Assembly: GCA_024346835.1 (NCBI GenBank)
Contig: AP024866.1
Span: 868,001 to 932,000 of the forward strand
Direction: 5' to 3'
Length of the DNA: 64,000 nucleotides
From: Vibrio comitans
GTDB lineage: Bacteria > Pseudomonadota > Gammaproteobacteria > Enterobacterales > Vibrionaceae
Shown here in pieces: positions 25,422 to 34,987 of the stretch. The notes beneath the pieces were generated by a model that saw nothing but the letters and a program-made list of their open reading frames with translations, did no database searches and was not told the DNA's origin. The position numbers were made by a program, and so were the translations under genes. The stretch's first letter is position 1, and the number at the start of each line of letters is the position of its first letter.

Positions 25422-26693
25422 TTAAGCTGAACAATATTCAATTTGAATAGCGGCTTCCCATTGTTCTAAAGCTTCTCTCTTTTCTTTGATATACTCATAT
25501 AAGTCGTAATGCTTTGATGATACATCATTAAATGAGTGCCCTTGAATACGATCTCGGATTTCTTTTGTTAGCTCTATTTCACCGCCGAGAGTTTTGAATG
25601 TGCGTCGAAAATCTCTAGGGATAAAATGTTTTATCTCATGAGATTCACGATAGTACTTAACTGCTTGAGCGATGGTGTTAGTTGGTGTTGGCTCTTGTAG
25701 ATTCGTTTTTTTCGGGAATACATATGGACTTTTTGATGATTTCTTTCGACGACGAAGTATATCTATAGCAGTCTTTGTTAATGGGATAGCATGAGGCTTA
25801 TTAGTCTTAAAAATTTCAGGCCGAACAATTAGTACTTTTGTTTTCCAGTTAATATCGGTCCATAAGGTATTGACCACTTCATATGGTCTTTGTCCACCTA
25901 GGTGAAAACATAGAAAAATTATATCACGTGTGGTTTGGTCTAGATTAAGATTATCAAAGTCGTATTTAAGGTCATAAAGCAGTGTTTTTAGTTCTTCCAA
26001 GTTTAGATAGTTTTTCCCTACTCTATCTGCATCAGTTTGTTTGGGTATAGCACTAACTGGATTGGATGTTAAATTGAATAGACTAGTAAAGTCTGGAGAA
26101 TAATTCGCTGGGTCATTGTCATATTTAATACCAAAGTTAAAGGCTGAATGTGAAATAGATCTAACTTTATTCGCCTTAGTTGCTGCGCCTCTGTTAATCA
26201 TTTCGGCGAGGTAGGGGATAAGGTCTCTCGGTGTTATTTCACATGCTTTTTTGTTAGGACTCAAGAATGTGTATATGCCTTTTTCAACAGATTCAAGATC
26301 AACCTGACAGTTACGCTTACCGTTCTTCTTCTTGTATTTTGCATGAGCATGCAAGAGTTGTTCTAATGTCCCAAGGCTATTGTTCTTAACTTCTTGATTA
26401 ATTCTGTCTTTCTCTTGCTCAAGCAATACCTGTTTGGGTTTTAGTCCTTGTTCAAGTAACTTGGTGTAGGTGGACGATATCTCTCGCGCTTCAGAAAGTG
26501 AAACGGAGGGAAAGTCACCAATTTTGATGAACACTGGTTTTGAATCTTCAAAGTATCGAAACTTAAAAGTTTTGGTACTACTAGGAAGCACTTGAACAAC
26601 AAGGCGTCCTTTTCTCCGAGTTTTACTATCGTCTGAAACGTAGTAGGGGTTTTTCTTCTATTTTAGAGATTCAATAGCTTTGACTGTTAACAT
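25422..26693 (-). pseudogene. P4-type tyrosine integrase with in-frame amber codon
   Basis: A phage-P4-like integrase of 423 codons, adjacent to attR and reading inward. From ATG 26693 (GAGGGG 8-9 nt upstream) the product begins MLTVKAIESLK, then meets TAG at 26658-26660, then continues in frame as KKNPYYVSDDSKTRRKGRLV, the normal integrase N-terminus. The long open part after the stop has intact catalytic motifs: GGQRPYEVV (Arg I), RDFRRTFK (HxxR region), IQGHSFND and the nucleophile in SKHYDLYEY. Without suppression, only restart at the internal GTG 26591 would give a shortened protein. One base change restores the gene, so the mutation is recent, or a sequencing error. Confidence 0.85.
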
Positions 26694-26901
26694 ATCGTAT
26701 ACCCCTCAAGTAGTTAATATCAGGCTAATTTGACCTATATCCATAGTCAAGTTTTTAGTCTAGTTAAGGTGGTGCTTGTTGAAATGCAAAGAAATGATAT
26801 GAAATATTATAGCTTGTGATTATTTGATGTAAGTTGTTGAATTTGCGTTGTTAATAATTAATTTGGGAAAATATGAAATAATGTGAACTTGAGCATATCT
26901 A

Positions 26902-27004
26902 TCCCTTCTAAGGATGTGGTCGTAGGTTCGAATCCTACAGGGCGTGCCATATTCTATAAGGCCTGACGACTTTTTAAGTTGTCAGGCCTTTTTCGTTTTT
27001 GTCG
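26902..27004 (+). repeat. attR: 103-bp direct repeat at right end of island
   Basis: An exact copy of 8240-8342: the 3' part of tRNA-Arg from the anticodon stem plus its terminator. It lacks the acceptor 5' strand and D-arm, so it cannot be a working tRNA. The preceding 26694-26901 is the integrase promoter region with possible arm-type words at 26742 and 26756. Confidence 0.95.
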
Positions 27005-27073
27005 AAACTACTTAGACATTACAGAGTTGGCGTCACCAGCTGTATTAGTTGAACTACTTAAATACCTATGACG

Positions 27074-27105
27074 TTAACCCTCCATTAACCGCTTCATTGT
27101 TAAAT
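27074..27105 (+). promoter_or_regulatory. Direct repeats resembling an OmpR-family binding site
   Basis: TTAACC at 27074-27079 and 27085-27090 are 11 bp apart, with a further TTAAAT at 27100. Direct repeats with about 11-bp spacing are typical of OmpR/PhoB-type response regulators. The operon that follows encodes such a regulator, so autoregulation is plausible. Confidence 0.4.
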
Positions 27106-27140
27106 TGCTCTCAATTAATAAGTAATGAGAGATCGTATCA

Positions 27141-28514
27141 ATGTTTCGACAAGTGATCCTTTCTTTGGCTCTGGTGATTGTTGCTGGGTGTGCATCGAAT
27201 AGTGAGGTTGATTATGCCAATGAAGCAACCAAGAAAAGCGAGCGGTATTTAACTGAGCTTCTCGACGCAAAGGGGATTCAGCCTTCCACTGCTCAACAAC
27301 CAAACAACACATCTTTATTGACCGATTTGGTCGATGTACCTGAATTAAAACCTTATCTCGACTCTGCATTGGCTAATAACCCTAGCTTGCAACAGAGCAT
27401 CATAGCGCTGCAAATTGCCTATGCTGAACACGGTGTAACATCTGCCGACCAATTGCCTTCTGTAAGTGCCGGTTTTAGTGGCGAAGTGTCTGACGAAAAT
27501 GAAGATGTGTACCAGGCCGACGTTACTGTCACCTGGGAGCTTGATCTATGGCAAAAACTGGCGGATAGCAGCGCAGCAGCCGCCAAAGATATTGCGAGTT
27601 CTGAGGCGGAGCTTCAGGCAACAAAAGATCTGTTGGCCGCCAACATTATTCGAGCTTGGCTTGAAATTAGCGTGAATAAGCAGTTGCTGAGTATTGAGCA
27701 ACAGCGCCTAGATATTTTAGAAAATAACGAAGTTTTAGTACTAGAACGCTATCAAGTTGGGCTGGGAAGCTTAGAAGAGTTAGACAGCGCAAAAACCAGT
27801 ACAGCCTCGACACGAGCAACGGTCGCAGAATACCAAGAAACAGTGGCCCAAAGTGAACGTAGCTTGATCTTACTAACAGGGCAGTGGGGAGCTGAAACCA
27901 ATACGCCACAGGTCGCCCTTGAATTTCCTGAAGTGTTGAGCCCACTGGATTCTTTGTCTGAGCAAACGTTGGCTGGTCGTCCCGATTTACAGCAAGCCTT
28001 TTTTAACATTGAAGCAGAAGCGTTTAGAACCGATGCCGCTTATAAAGCAATGTTACCTTCCTTTAGTTTAACGGCAAGTTTGACCGATCTGGCGGAGTCA
28101 CCGAGCGAAGCGTTATTTAGTGACCCGCTATGGAGTATTTTAGGCAGTATCTCAGCACCTTTGTTCCAAGGTGGAATGCTTAAATCTCAAGCTGAACTAG
28201 CAGAGCTCACTACAGAACAAGCCTATTGGACATACCAAGAAACACTATTGTCTGCGGTGAACGAAGTTGAAAATACCGTCGGACAAGAATCTGCACTGGA
28301 GCAACAACAAACGCACCTTGTTGAAGCACTTGCGAGTTCTCAGCGAAGCATCGTGAGCTATGAAGAAAAATACCGTCAGGGGTTAGTCGATATCTTGGAC
28401 TTATTGACTGTTCAACAACAGTCTTACGACATACAAGCACAACTGGCGAGCACCACTTATCAAAGACTACTAAACCGAGTTGATTTAGGCCTAGCATTGG
28501 GCTTGGGAATTTAA
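27141..28514 (+). CDS. Outer-membrane efflux lipoprotein (NodT/TolC family)
   Basis: The outer-membrane channel of a tripartite efflux pump. The 457-residue precursor has a lipoprotein signal with lipobox VAGC (lipidated Cys17), then the duplicated TolC-type helical and strand repeats: AYAEHGVTSADQLPSVSAGF near the first strand block, LERYQVGLGSLEELDSAKT and the matching EEKYRQGLVDILDLLTVQQQ in the second half. It is the first gene of the five-gene unit and is followed 2 nt later by the membrane fusion protein gene. The substrate is unknown. Confidence 0.93.
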   Translation: MFRQVILSLALVIVAGCASNSEVDYANEATKKSERYLTELLDAKGIQPSTAQQPNNTSLLTDLVDVPELKPYLDSALANNPSLQQSIIALQIAYAEHGVTSADQLPSVSAGFSGEVSDENEDVYQADVTVTWELDLWQKLADSSAAAAKDIASSEAELQATKDLLAANIIRAWLEISVNKQLLSIEQQRLDILENNEVLVLERYQVGLGSLEELDSAKTSTASTRATVAEYQETVAQSERSLILLTGQWGAETNTPQVALEFPEVLSPLDSLSEQTLAGRPDLQQAFFNIEAEAFRTDAAYKAMLPSFSLTASLTDLAESPSEALFSDPLWSILGSISAPLFQGGMLKSQAELAELTTEQAYWTYQETLLSAVNEVENTVGQESALEQQQTHLVEALASSQRSIVSYEEKYRQGLVDILDLLTVQQQSYDIQAQLASTTYQRLLNRVDLGLALGLGI

Positions 28515-28516
28515 AC

Positions 28517-29710
28517 ATGAAGATTAATCTTAAGAAAAACGCCACCACCATTGCTATTACTCTTGCCGCTGCAGGTTCAATCTTCGCCGTTGCTTCTTAT
28601 AACGGAAGTCAAATGGCACAAGCGGGTCAACCTAAGACTGTGCAACCTCCTACAGCGCCAACGAAAATAGAACAGGATTTAACAATCACATCCTTATCTC
28701 AAGTCGCTGTTTTGAAAGCTAAAACAGATAACTATCAAGCACAAGTGGTCGGTTATGGCGAAACAAAGCCACGCTTTGAACTTGAACTCGCTACGGAGGT
28801 TGCAGGTCGCATTGAATTGTTAACCAGTGAGTTCGAAACCGGCATGATCGTTAAGAAAGGCACAATGCTCGCCAAGATGGACGATACTGCTTATCAACAA
28901 GCGCTAGCACAGGCCAAAGCTGATGTCACTTCGGCTCAGCTGGCGTTCTTAGAGGAGCAACGCGAGGGTGAACAAGCAAAATCTGAATGGAAGCGCTCAG
29001 GTATTGAAGGGGAGCCGAGTTCGCCTTTGGTTTTACGGGAGCCACAATTGGCCAGTGCGCGAGCTGATTTAGCTAACGCGAAGGCGGCTCTAGATAAAGC
29101 ACAGCAAGATCTTGATGACACGGTGGTACGTGCTCCTTTTGATGCCTTGATTATCTCACGAGATATACAGCCTGGAAGCTATGTTGCAGTCGGCCAATCG
29201 GTGGCGACGCTCTACAGTGTCGACCGTGTGGAAATTGAGTTACCTCTTTCTGAGCAGCAATGGAACAATCTACCCAACTCAAGCACGTTTGAAGATTGGC
29301 AAGTCACCGTGACTGACAGTTATGGTGAAAATCAATGGGTGGCTCATGTCGAGAGAACTTTGCAGCACGTTGAACAAAGCACCCGCCAACGCTCCGTTAT
29401 CGTTGCGGTTGACTACCCACTAGAACAAGACTCGCCTTTGTACCCAGGAACATTTGTAAAAGCCACACTTTCAGGTACTCAAGTGAATGATCTATGGGAA
29501 CTTCCTGCCTCAGCGATATCTCAGCAAGGGGATATTTGGACGGTAGATGATAGTGGACTACTACATAAAGAAACGGCTTCTAAGCAATTTGAGCGCAATG
29601 ACAAGGTCTATGTGGCTCCTGCATTTGATACAAACGAAGCGCTAGTGGTAATGCATCCCCTAAGCAGTTTCCAAGAAGGTATGAAGGTCAATCCGAGTGA
29701 GGAAGGATAA
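28517..29710 (+). CDS. RND efflux membrane fusion protein
   Basis: A periplasmic adaptor bridging the RND pump and the outer-membrane channel. The 397-residue product has an N-terminal membrane anchor or signal (ATTIAITLAAAGSIFAVASY), a lipoyl/barrel-sandwich half (VVGYGETKPRFELELATEVA), an alpha-hairpin coiled coil (QALAQAKADVTSAQLAFLEE and DLANAKAALDKAQQDL), the second lipoyl half (DDTVVRAPFDALIISRDIQPGSYV) and a beta-barrel. It sits between the channel and pump genes, with 1-2 nt gaps. Confidence 0.94.
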   Translation: MKINLKKNATTIAITLAAAGSIFAVASYNGSQMAQAGQPKTVQPPTAPTKIEQDLTITSLSQVAVLKAKTDNYQAQVVGYGETKPRFELELATEVAGRIELLTSEFETGMIVKKGTMLAKMDDTAYQQALAQAKADVTSAQLAFLEEQREGEQAKSEWKRSGIEGEPSSPLVLREPQLASARADLANAKAALDKAQQDLDDTVVRAPFDALIISRDIQPGSYVAVGQSVATLYSVDRVEIELPLSEQQWNNLPNSSTFEDWQVTVTDSYGENQWVAHVERTLQHVEQSTRQRSVIVAVDYPLEQDSPLYPGTFVKATLSGTQVNDLWELPASAISQQGDIWTVDDSGLLHKETASKQFERNDKVYVAPAFDTNEALVVMHPLSSFQEGMKVNPSEEG

Positions 29711-29711
29711 A

Positions 29712-32700
29712 ATGAGCCAAGTTTCTCAACAGCGAGGGATTATCGCTTGGTTTGCTAGTAATCCAGTGGCTGCCAACCTTTTGATGGTGGGAATGGTCTT
29801 GGTGGGTTTGTTTTCAATGAACTCACTACGTAAAGAAGCCTTTCCAAGTTTGGAGCCTGATGTTGTAACGGTATCCGTTGTTTATGACAGTGGTGACCCA
29901 ATTCAGGCCGAAGAAGGCATTGCGATTAAGATTGAAGAAGCATTGGAAACTGTTTCTGGCATTAAACGTATCACCTCGACATCCAGTGCGACAGGGGCAA
30001 ATGTCTCGATTGAAAAAGAAACTAACTATAGCCTTGATACCTTGCTCAGCGATGTGAAAACGAAAGTTGACGCTATCAATAACCTGCCTTCAGAAGCTGA
30101 AAATCCGGTGATTGATAAGGCGAGAATGCAAGACCATGCACTTTGGATACAGCTTTATGGTGATGCTGATAGGGCAACTCTGCAATCTCTGGCAAATGAA
30201 CTTAAATCTGATCTGTTAAGTCAGAGTGCAATTAGAGATTTAGAAATTAAAGCCAAAGTTGACCCTATGGTATCCATAGAGGTGAATGAAAGTGCGTTGC
30301 AAGCATACGGTTTGACTCTCACGGATGTCTCGGAAGCCATCAATGCAGAATCTTCTACCAGCATTGCCACCAGTTTGCGCAATGGTGAAAAAACGGTACG
30401 GCTCAAAGTCGCAGAGCAGGCGTACGAAGTCGAAGACTTCAGAGCGATTCCTGTATTGACCAATGCCAATGGTAGCCAAATTACGTTAGGTGATATTGCA
30501 ACAGTCAGCGATACCTTTGAAGAAGATACATTTAGTCTCTCACGCTACAACGAACACAACGCCATGGGTATCCAGATTGTTATGGATGAATACGGTGATG
30601 TGGTCAGCATTGTGGAACAAGCAAAGCAAGTTGTTGAGCAGTGGAAAAGTAACAACATTTTGCCTGAGAATGTAGAGATAGAGTCTTGGTACGATTCGAG
30701 TACGCTAATTACAGAGCGTCTTTCATTGCTGACACAGAATGCATTAACAGGTATCGCGTTAGTCTTTATTGTATTGGCCGTATTCTTGAATATTCAGGTG
30801 GCGTTTTGGGTAGCGGCTAGTTTGCCATTCGTATTTTGTGGAACACTGTTCTTTATGACAGACACGTTCACAGGCTTAACCATCAATGAAATGACCACAT
30901 TTGGCTTCATTATGGCACTCGGTATTGTAGTTGATGATGCGGTGGTGATTGGAGAGAGCGTTTACTCTACAAGGCGTAAACACGGAGACAATATTCAAAG
31001 TACGATTTTAGGCACGTTGAAGGTGGCTAGCCCGACTGTGTTTGGTGTGCTCACGACGGTAGTGGCGTTTTTATCCATTGCTGCGATTGATGGGAAAATG
31101 GGGCAAATATACGCGCAGTTTGCTTCTGTCGTGACCATCTGCTTATTACTATCCCTTGTCGAATCTAAATTGATTCTTCCTGCTCACTTGGCGCATGTGA
31201 ATACACAGCCACGCAAGAAAAAGGGTATTTGGGGGCATGTTCAGCAAGGTGCGGATATGGCACTGGAATGGTTTAATCAGCGCATCTATAAACGAGTGAT
31301 AGAGCAGGCACTCAATTTTCGCTATGCCGTGGTTTTAAGCTTTATCGCCTTGTTTATTTTGGTTGTGGGTATGCCATTTACTGGCGGGGTTCGTGTGGCA
31401 TTCTTTCCTGAGATTGCTGGAGATACCGTGAAAGCTGAAATTAGCATGTACAACGACAGTAGCTTTGGTCGAACTGAACAGAACCTTATGGTGCTTGAAG
31501 CGAATGCTATCAAGGTCGATCAACAGTTGCGAAACCAAGAAGATGGTAGTGATACCTCAACCTATATTTCAAGTATCCAAGTGCTTGCTGAGGATGATAA
31601 ATCAGGCGAAGTAAAAATTGAGCTAGACGGTGATGCTTCTTATTCTGCGGCTGAATTTGCTGATCAGTGGTTACAACTGTCTGAGGGATTGGAAGGTGTC
31701 AAAAAGCTAAAAGTACTGGCCAAGCGAGAGATGGTTGATAACTTTAAGGTCGAGATAAAGGGTAATGATGACACTGCTTTATTTGCCGCAGGTAAAGAGT
31801 TTAAAGATAAGCTGTCTCAAATTGAGGGTGTCAGTGGCATTGATGACAACTTAGATCTTGGTGAACCTCAATATCGTTTTGAATTAACAGAGCAGGGTCG
31901 TGCGCTGGGTATGGACACGGCAAGTTTGTCCAAGCAAGTTCTGCAATCTTTTGGTGGTGATATTGTTCAGCGTTTTCAACGAGGTACTGATGAAGTCACT
32001 GTACGTGTTCGCTATCCTGAAGAGGACCGTCAAACTTTAGCGGATATTCAACAGTCGAATGTGCGCACCAGCGATGGAACTGTCCTACCTCTAAGTGCAG
32101 TTGCAAAAGTATATTCGGACTATCAACCGGCAGAAATCACTCGAATTGACAACAAACAAGCGGTGTTTTTGACGGCTGTGGTTGATAAAGACATTATTTC
32201 ATCGGGCGAGCTAGTCCGCTTGATGCAATCGACCGTAGTGAAGGATCTGCAGGCTAATAATCCTACAATGAAGTTTGATTTTACAGGGGAAGCGGAGCAA
32301 CAAAAAGAATCCACAGATTCGATGGAAGAGACCTTTGTGCTGGCTCTAGTTCTTATTTTTAGTCTTTTGGCGATTCCGTTGAAGTCGTACGTGCAACCTT
32401 TAATTATTATGACGGCTATTCCATTTGGGATTGTGGGCGCAATACTGGGGCATTGGTGGAATGATCTAACCATTAGTATTCTATCTTTAAACGGTATACT
32501 GGCTTTGAGTGGGGTAGTAGTGAATGACAGTTTGTTATTGGTCTCCAAGTTCAACCAACTAGTGCGAGAAGAGAAAGTTTCTGTACGTGCTGCGATAACA
32601 GAAGCGTGTAGTGGACGTTTACGGGCGGTTCTACTGACCTCGGTAACCACTTTTGCTGGCTTAGCGCCTTTGTTGAGTGAGACATCGCTACAAGCACAAT

Positions 32701-32876
32701 TCCTTATCCCCGCGGCGGCGGCATTGGGTTATGGCATTTTATTCGCCACTGTTATTACGCTTGTGCTAACCCCTTCACTTTTGCTCATCCAAATTGATGC
32801 GCACAATGGATTTTCAAAGATAAAGCAAAAGGTAATGGGTTCAGGTAGACCCACAGTTATTGATGCCACTAATTAG
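29712..32876 (+). CDS. RND-family efflux pump, inner-membrane permease
   Basis: A proton-driven inner-membrane exporter of 1054 residues in the AcrB/HAE superfamily. ATG 29712 (GGAAGGA 4 nt upstream) was preferred to a GTG-type start at 29697 inside the fusion-protein gene. The N-terminal WFASNPVAANLLMVGMVLVG is TM1. The two halves each have a large periplasmic porter domain, and TM4 carries GFIMALGIVVDDAVVIGE with the essential acidic pair of the proton relay. The C-terminal half has GVVVNDSLLLV and LTSVTTFAGLAPLL. The sequence is closer to uncharacterised HAE-type pumps than to AcrB, so the substrate cannot be named. Confidence 0.94.
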   Translation: MSQVSQQRGIIAWFASNPVAANLLMVGMVLVGLFSMNSLRKEAFPSLEPDVVTVSVVYDSGDPIQAEEGIAIKIEEALETVSGIKRITSTSSATGANVSIEKETNYSLDTLLSDVKTKVDAINNLPSEAENPVIDKARMQDHALWIQLYGDADRATLQSLANELKSDLLSQSAIRDLEIKAKVDPMVSIEVNESALQAYGLTLTDVSEAINAESSTSIATSLRNGEKTVRLKVAEQAYEVEDFRAIPVLTNANGSQITLGDIATVSDTFEEDTFSLSRYNEHNAMGIQIVMDEYGDVVSIVEQAKQVVEQWKSNNILPENVEIESWYDSSTLITERLSLLTQNALTGIALVFIVLAVFLNIQVAFWVAASLPFVFCGTLFFMTDTFTGLTINEMTTFGFIMALGIVVDDAVVIGESVYSTRRKHGDNIQSTILGTLKVASPTVFGVLTTVVAFLSIAAIDGKMGQIYAQFASVVTICLLLSLVESKLILPAHLAHVNTQPRKKKGIWGHVQQGADMALEWFNQRIYKRVIEQALNFRYAVVLSFIALFILVVGMPFTGGVRVAFFPEIAGDTVKAEISMYNDSSFGRTEQNLMVLEANAIKVDQQLRNQEDGSDTSTYISSIQVLAEDDKSGEVKIELDGDASYSAAEFADQWLQLSEGLEGVKKLKVLAKREMVDNFKVEIKGNDDTALFAAGKEFKDKLSQIEGVSGIDDNLDLGEPQYRFELTEQGRALGMDTASLSKQVLQSFGGDIVQRFQRGTDEVTVRVRYPEEDRQTLADIQQSNVRTSDGTVLPLSAVAKVYSDYQPAEITRIDNKQAVFLTAVVDKDIISSGELVRLMQSTVVKDLQANNPTMKFDFTGEAEQQKESTDSMEETFVLALVLIFSLLAIPLKSYVQPLIIMTAIPFGIVGAILGHWWNDLTISILSLNGILALSGVVVNDSLLLVSKFNQLVREEKVSVRAAITEACSGRLRAVLLTSVTTFAGLAPLLSETSLQAQFLIPAAAALGYGILFATVITLVLTPSLLLIQIDAHNGFSKIKQKVMGSGRPTVIDATN

Positions 32877-32897
32877 TAGATAGGACACGGAATAGAT

Positions 32898-33584
32898 ATG
32901 AGCATGGAAAACATTCAGCTTCTTTTAGTTGAAGATGACTTGGGTATTGCCACGGCCGTTGTGGATTATTTCGAACTGGAATCCATGTCATGTGATCATG
33001 CCGCCAACGGTTTGCTAGGTTTGAATTTAATCAAAGAAAACGACTATGACGCAGTTATTTTGGACCTAAATTTACCAAAAATGGACGGCTTAGAGGTGTG
33101 TGCTCACCTTCGTGAGCAGGGGTTCGATGTTCCGATATTGATGCTGACGGCAAGAGATAGGCTCGATGATAAACTGCAAGGGTTTTCGAGTGGCGCTGAT
33201 GACTATCTCGTGAAGCCTTTTGCCTTAGAAGAGCTCATGGTTCGCATTAAGGTGCTCTCACGTCGCCGAAGCGGTGAAGTGAATCGGCTCAAGTTTGATG
33301 ATTTGGAATTAGATGTCAAAGCTGAAACCGCTACACGCTCAGGCATGAAACTGAAACTGTCGCCTACGGGGTTCAAGATTCTTACAGCACTAATGCGCCA
33401 TGCTCCCAATGTCATAAAAAGGGACAAGCTTATGCAGATAGTCTGGGGAGATGAGCAACCAGATAGTAATAGCTTGAAGGTGCACATATTTAACCTTCGA
33501 AAGGCCGTTGATAGCGAATCCACGAATAAGCTAATTCATACAATTGCAGGGCAGGGCTTTGCCCTCAGACTAGAGAACGAATAA
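32898..33584 (+). CDS. OmpR-family response regulator
   Basis: A 228-residue two-component regulator. The receiver domain (about 5-120) has the acidic pair ED in LLVEDDLGIA, phospho-acceptor D56 in VILDLNLPKMDG, the switch Thr in MLTARD and Lys in YLVKPFALEEL. The C-terminal winged helix (about 130-225) includes LSPTGFKILTALMRHAPNVI and SNSLKVHIFNLRKAVD. It is in the efflux operon 21 bp after the pump and overlaps the kinase gene by one base, so it probably controls the pump in response to the kinase signal. Confidence 0.95.
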   Translation: MSMENIQLLLVEDDLGIATAVVDYFELESMSCDHAANGLLGLNLIKENDYDAVILDLNLPKMDGLEVCAHLREQGFDVPILMLTARDRLDDKLQGFSSGADDYLVKPFALEELMVRIKVLSRRRSGEVNRLKFDDLELDVKAETATRSGMKLKLSPTGFKILTALMRHAPNVIKRDKLMQIVWGDEQPDSNSLKVHIFNLRKAVDSESTNKLIHTIAGQGFALRLENE

Positions 33585-34849
33585 TGAAAATCCGAACCAG
33601 TCTTAGGCTTTACGTAGTTGCTGCGATGTTACTTTCGGGCGCAGTGGTTGTGCTTGGAATGTCTGGTTTGGCAATAAGTTATTTTTTCTATGGGCTAGAT
33701 ACCGCAACCATAGGAAACATGCGCTCAAAGGCTTATGAAGTAGAAGTCTCCGACGGTCAGCCTGTTAAACTGCACGACATGACTATAGCGACTCGTTGGC
33801 AAGATCTTCCCGAAAGTATTCGCAATAGTTTTGACCGTAACGAGCTGGAAATTGGTCAGTTAGAAAAGCAATTAGATGGCATACCTCTTCTTCAACGTCC
33901 AAAAAGAGCCCGCTTTGTCGTTAAGCTAAGTCATGGTGGAAAGGTGCGTTTTGTTTCGACTGAATACAATGAACTGCAATCTGAAGATTTTAAAACTGAC
34001 CATTCCCCGCAATTTCGCTACATATTGTTTATCGGTTTAGGCGCGATGATTTTATTTGGTGCGGTACTGGCCATCTTGATTCGTCGTGTTTCTTTGCCTG
34101 TGCATCGGCTGCGTGACTGGGCTAAACAATTGGACAAAAAGCAACTCGGTGAGCCAGCACCAGATTTTAATTACATTGAATTAAATACATTGGCTGAGAT
34201 TATTCAATCGAGCTTAAGTTCTGTTCAAGAGAGTTTGGCTCGTGAAGAACGATTTCTAGGGTATGCCAGTCATGAGTTGCGAACACCAATTGCAGTAACA
34301 CGCAGTAATACCGAATTACTACAAAAGATGATTGAACGAGGCATCAAGTCTGAGAAGCAATTAGAGGTATTGAACCGAATTCACAGAGCGTCATTTACGA
34401 TGACTGATCTCACAGAAACATTGCTTTGGCTCAATCGACAGGAAAGCAAGGCGCTACTTGCAGAGTCGATTGTGTTCGGTGATTTAGTGGAGCAAATTCA
34501 GTCAGAGCTGCGTTATTTGCTAGAAGGAAAAACGGTCCAAGTAGAGCTCAGCCGTGACACAACGGTGCTTGATATTCCGAAGGGGTTAGGGCGAATTGTG
34601 ATTTCAAATTTGATTCGAAATGCTTTTCAACATACTTATGACGGTAACGTCGTTATTGAGCAGAATGCACATCGCCTTATTATCACCAATACCAACGAAA
34701 GTGATGCGACAAATCAAATTGATTTGGGTTTTGGTTTGGGGCTAGAACTGACCGATAGACTGGTAAAACAATGCGGTTGGTTCTATCAAAATGAACCATT
34801 AGAGAATGGCCGCAGGGTCGAGATCCACTTTGTGAATGAATCAGATTAA
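33584..34849 (+). CDS. Sensor histidine kinase
   Basis: A 421-residue inner-membrane kinase. TM1 is near residues 10-35, a periplasmic sensor of about 110 residues follows, and TM2 is near 145-165, followed by a HAMP-like linker. The dimerisation and phospho-acceptor box is YASHELRTPIAVTRSNTELL with H230. The ATP domain has an N-box (LIRNAFQHTYDG) and a G-box (LGFGLGLELTDRLVKQCGW), while the D/F boxes are short. The sensed signal is unknown. Its ATG shares the last base of the regulator stop codon, giving a 1:1 pair. Confidence 0.93.
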   Translation: MKIRTSLRLYVVAAMLLSGAVVVLGMSGLAISYFFYGLDTATIGNMRSKAYEVEVSDGQPVKLHDMTIATRWQDLPESIRNSFDRNELEIGQLEKQLDGIPLLQRPKRARFVVKLSHGGKVRFVSTEYNELQSEDFKTDHSPQFRYILFIGLGAMILFGAVLAILIRRVSLPVHRLRDWAKQLDKKQLGEPAPDFNYIELNTLAEIIQSSLSSVQESLAREERFLGYASHELRTPIAVTRSNTELLQKMIERGIKSEKQLEVLNRIHRASFTMTDLTETLLWLNRQESKALLAESIVFGDLVEQIQSELRYLLEGKTVQVELSRDTTVLDIPKGLGRIVISNLIRNAFQHTYDGNVVIEQNAHRLIITNTNESDATNQIDLGFGLGLELTDRLVKQCGWFYQNEPLENGRRVEIHFVNESD

Positions 34850-34922
34850 TTAACAGTACTGGTCTATATTTTGATGATTCCGCAACTAGTGACTATTGTT
34901 GCGACTAATACTCTATAGATAC

Positions 34923-34951
34923 CAGCGCCCCAATTTGAGTATAGGGCGCTG
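34923..34951. terminator. Possible weak bidirectional stem-loop terminator
   Basis: CAGCGCCC (34923-34930) pairs with GGGCGCTG (34944-34951), with a 13-nt loop, between the converging kinase and CAP-protein genes. The T tracts on both sides are poor, so termination would be inefficient. Confidence 0.45.
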
Positions 34952-34987
34952 TTGGCAAGTGGTGTGATTAAACGCAAGTCAGCCTCT

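Larger units (their letters stand above)
8240..27004. mobile_element. 18.8 kb genomic island integrated at tRNA-Arg(UCU)
   Basis: The region between the 103-bp direct repeats contains an AlpA-like regulator, two tyrosine-recombinase-type genes, decayed IS5- and IS3-family fragments and a cargo of sulfatase/yhf-type genes. Much of the cargo is clearly more AT-rich than the flanking core genes. No conjugation, phage structural or replication genes are recognisable, so it is an integrative island rather than a complete prophage or ICE. The integrase adjacent to attR has an in-frame amber codon (see its entry), so the island may be immobilised. Confidence 0.93.

Noticed and set aside
26902..26950. 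Second tRNA-Arg gene
   Set aside because: Only the 3' part is present; the acceptor 5' strand and D-arm are missing. It is the right attachment site.
34850..34987. Gene between the kinase and CAP protein
   Set aside because: Only a weak stem-loop is present; no start with a ribosome-binding site.
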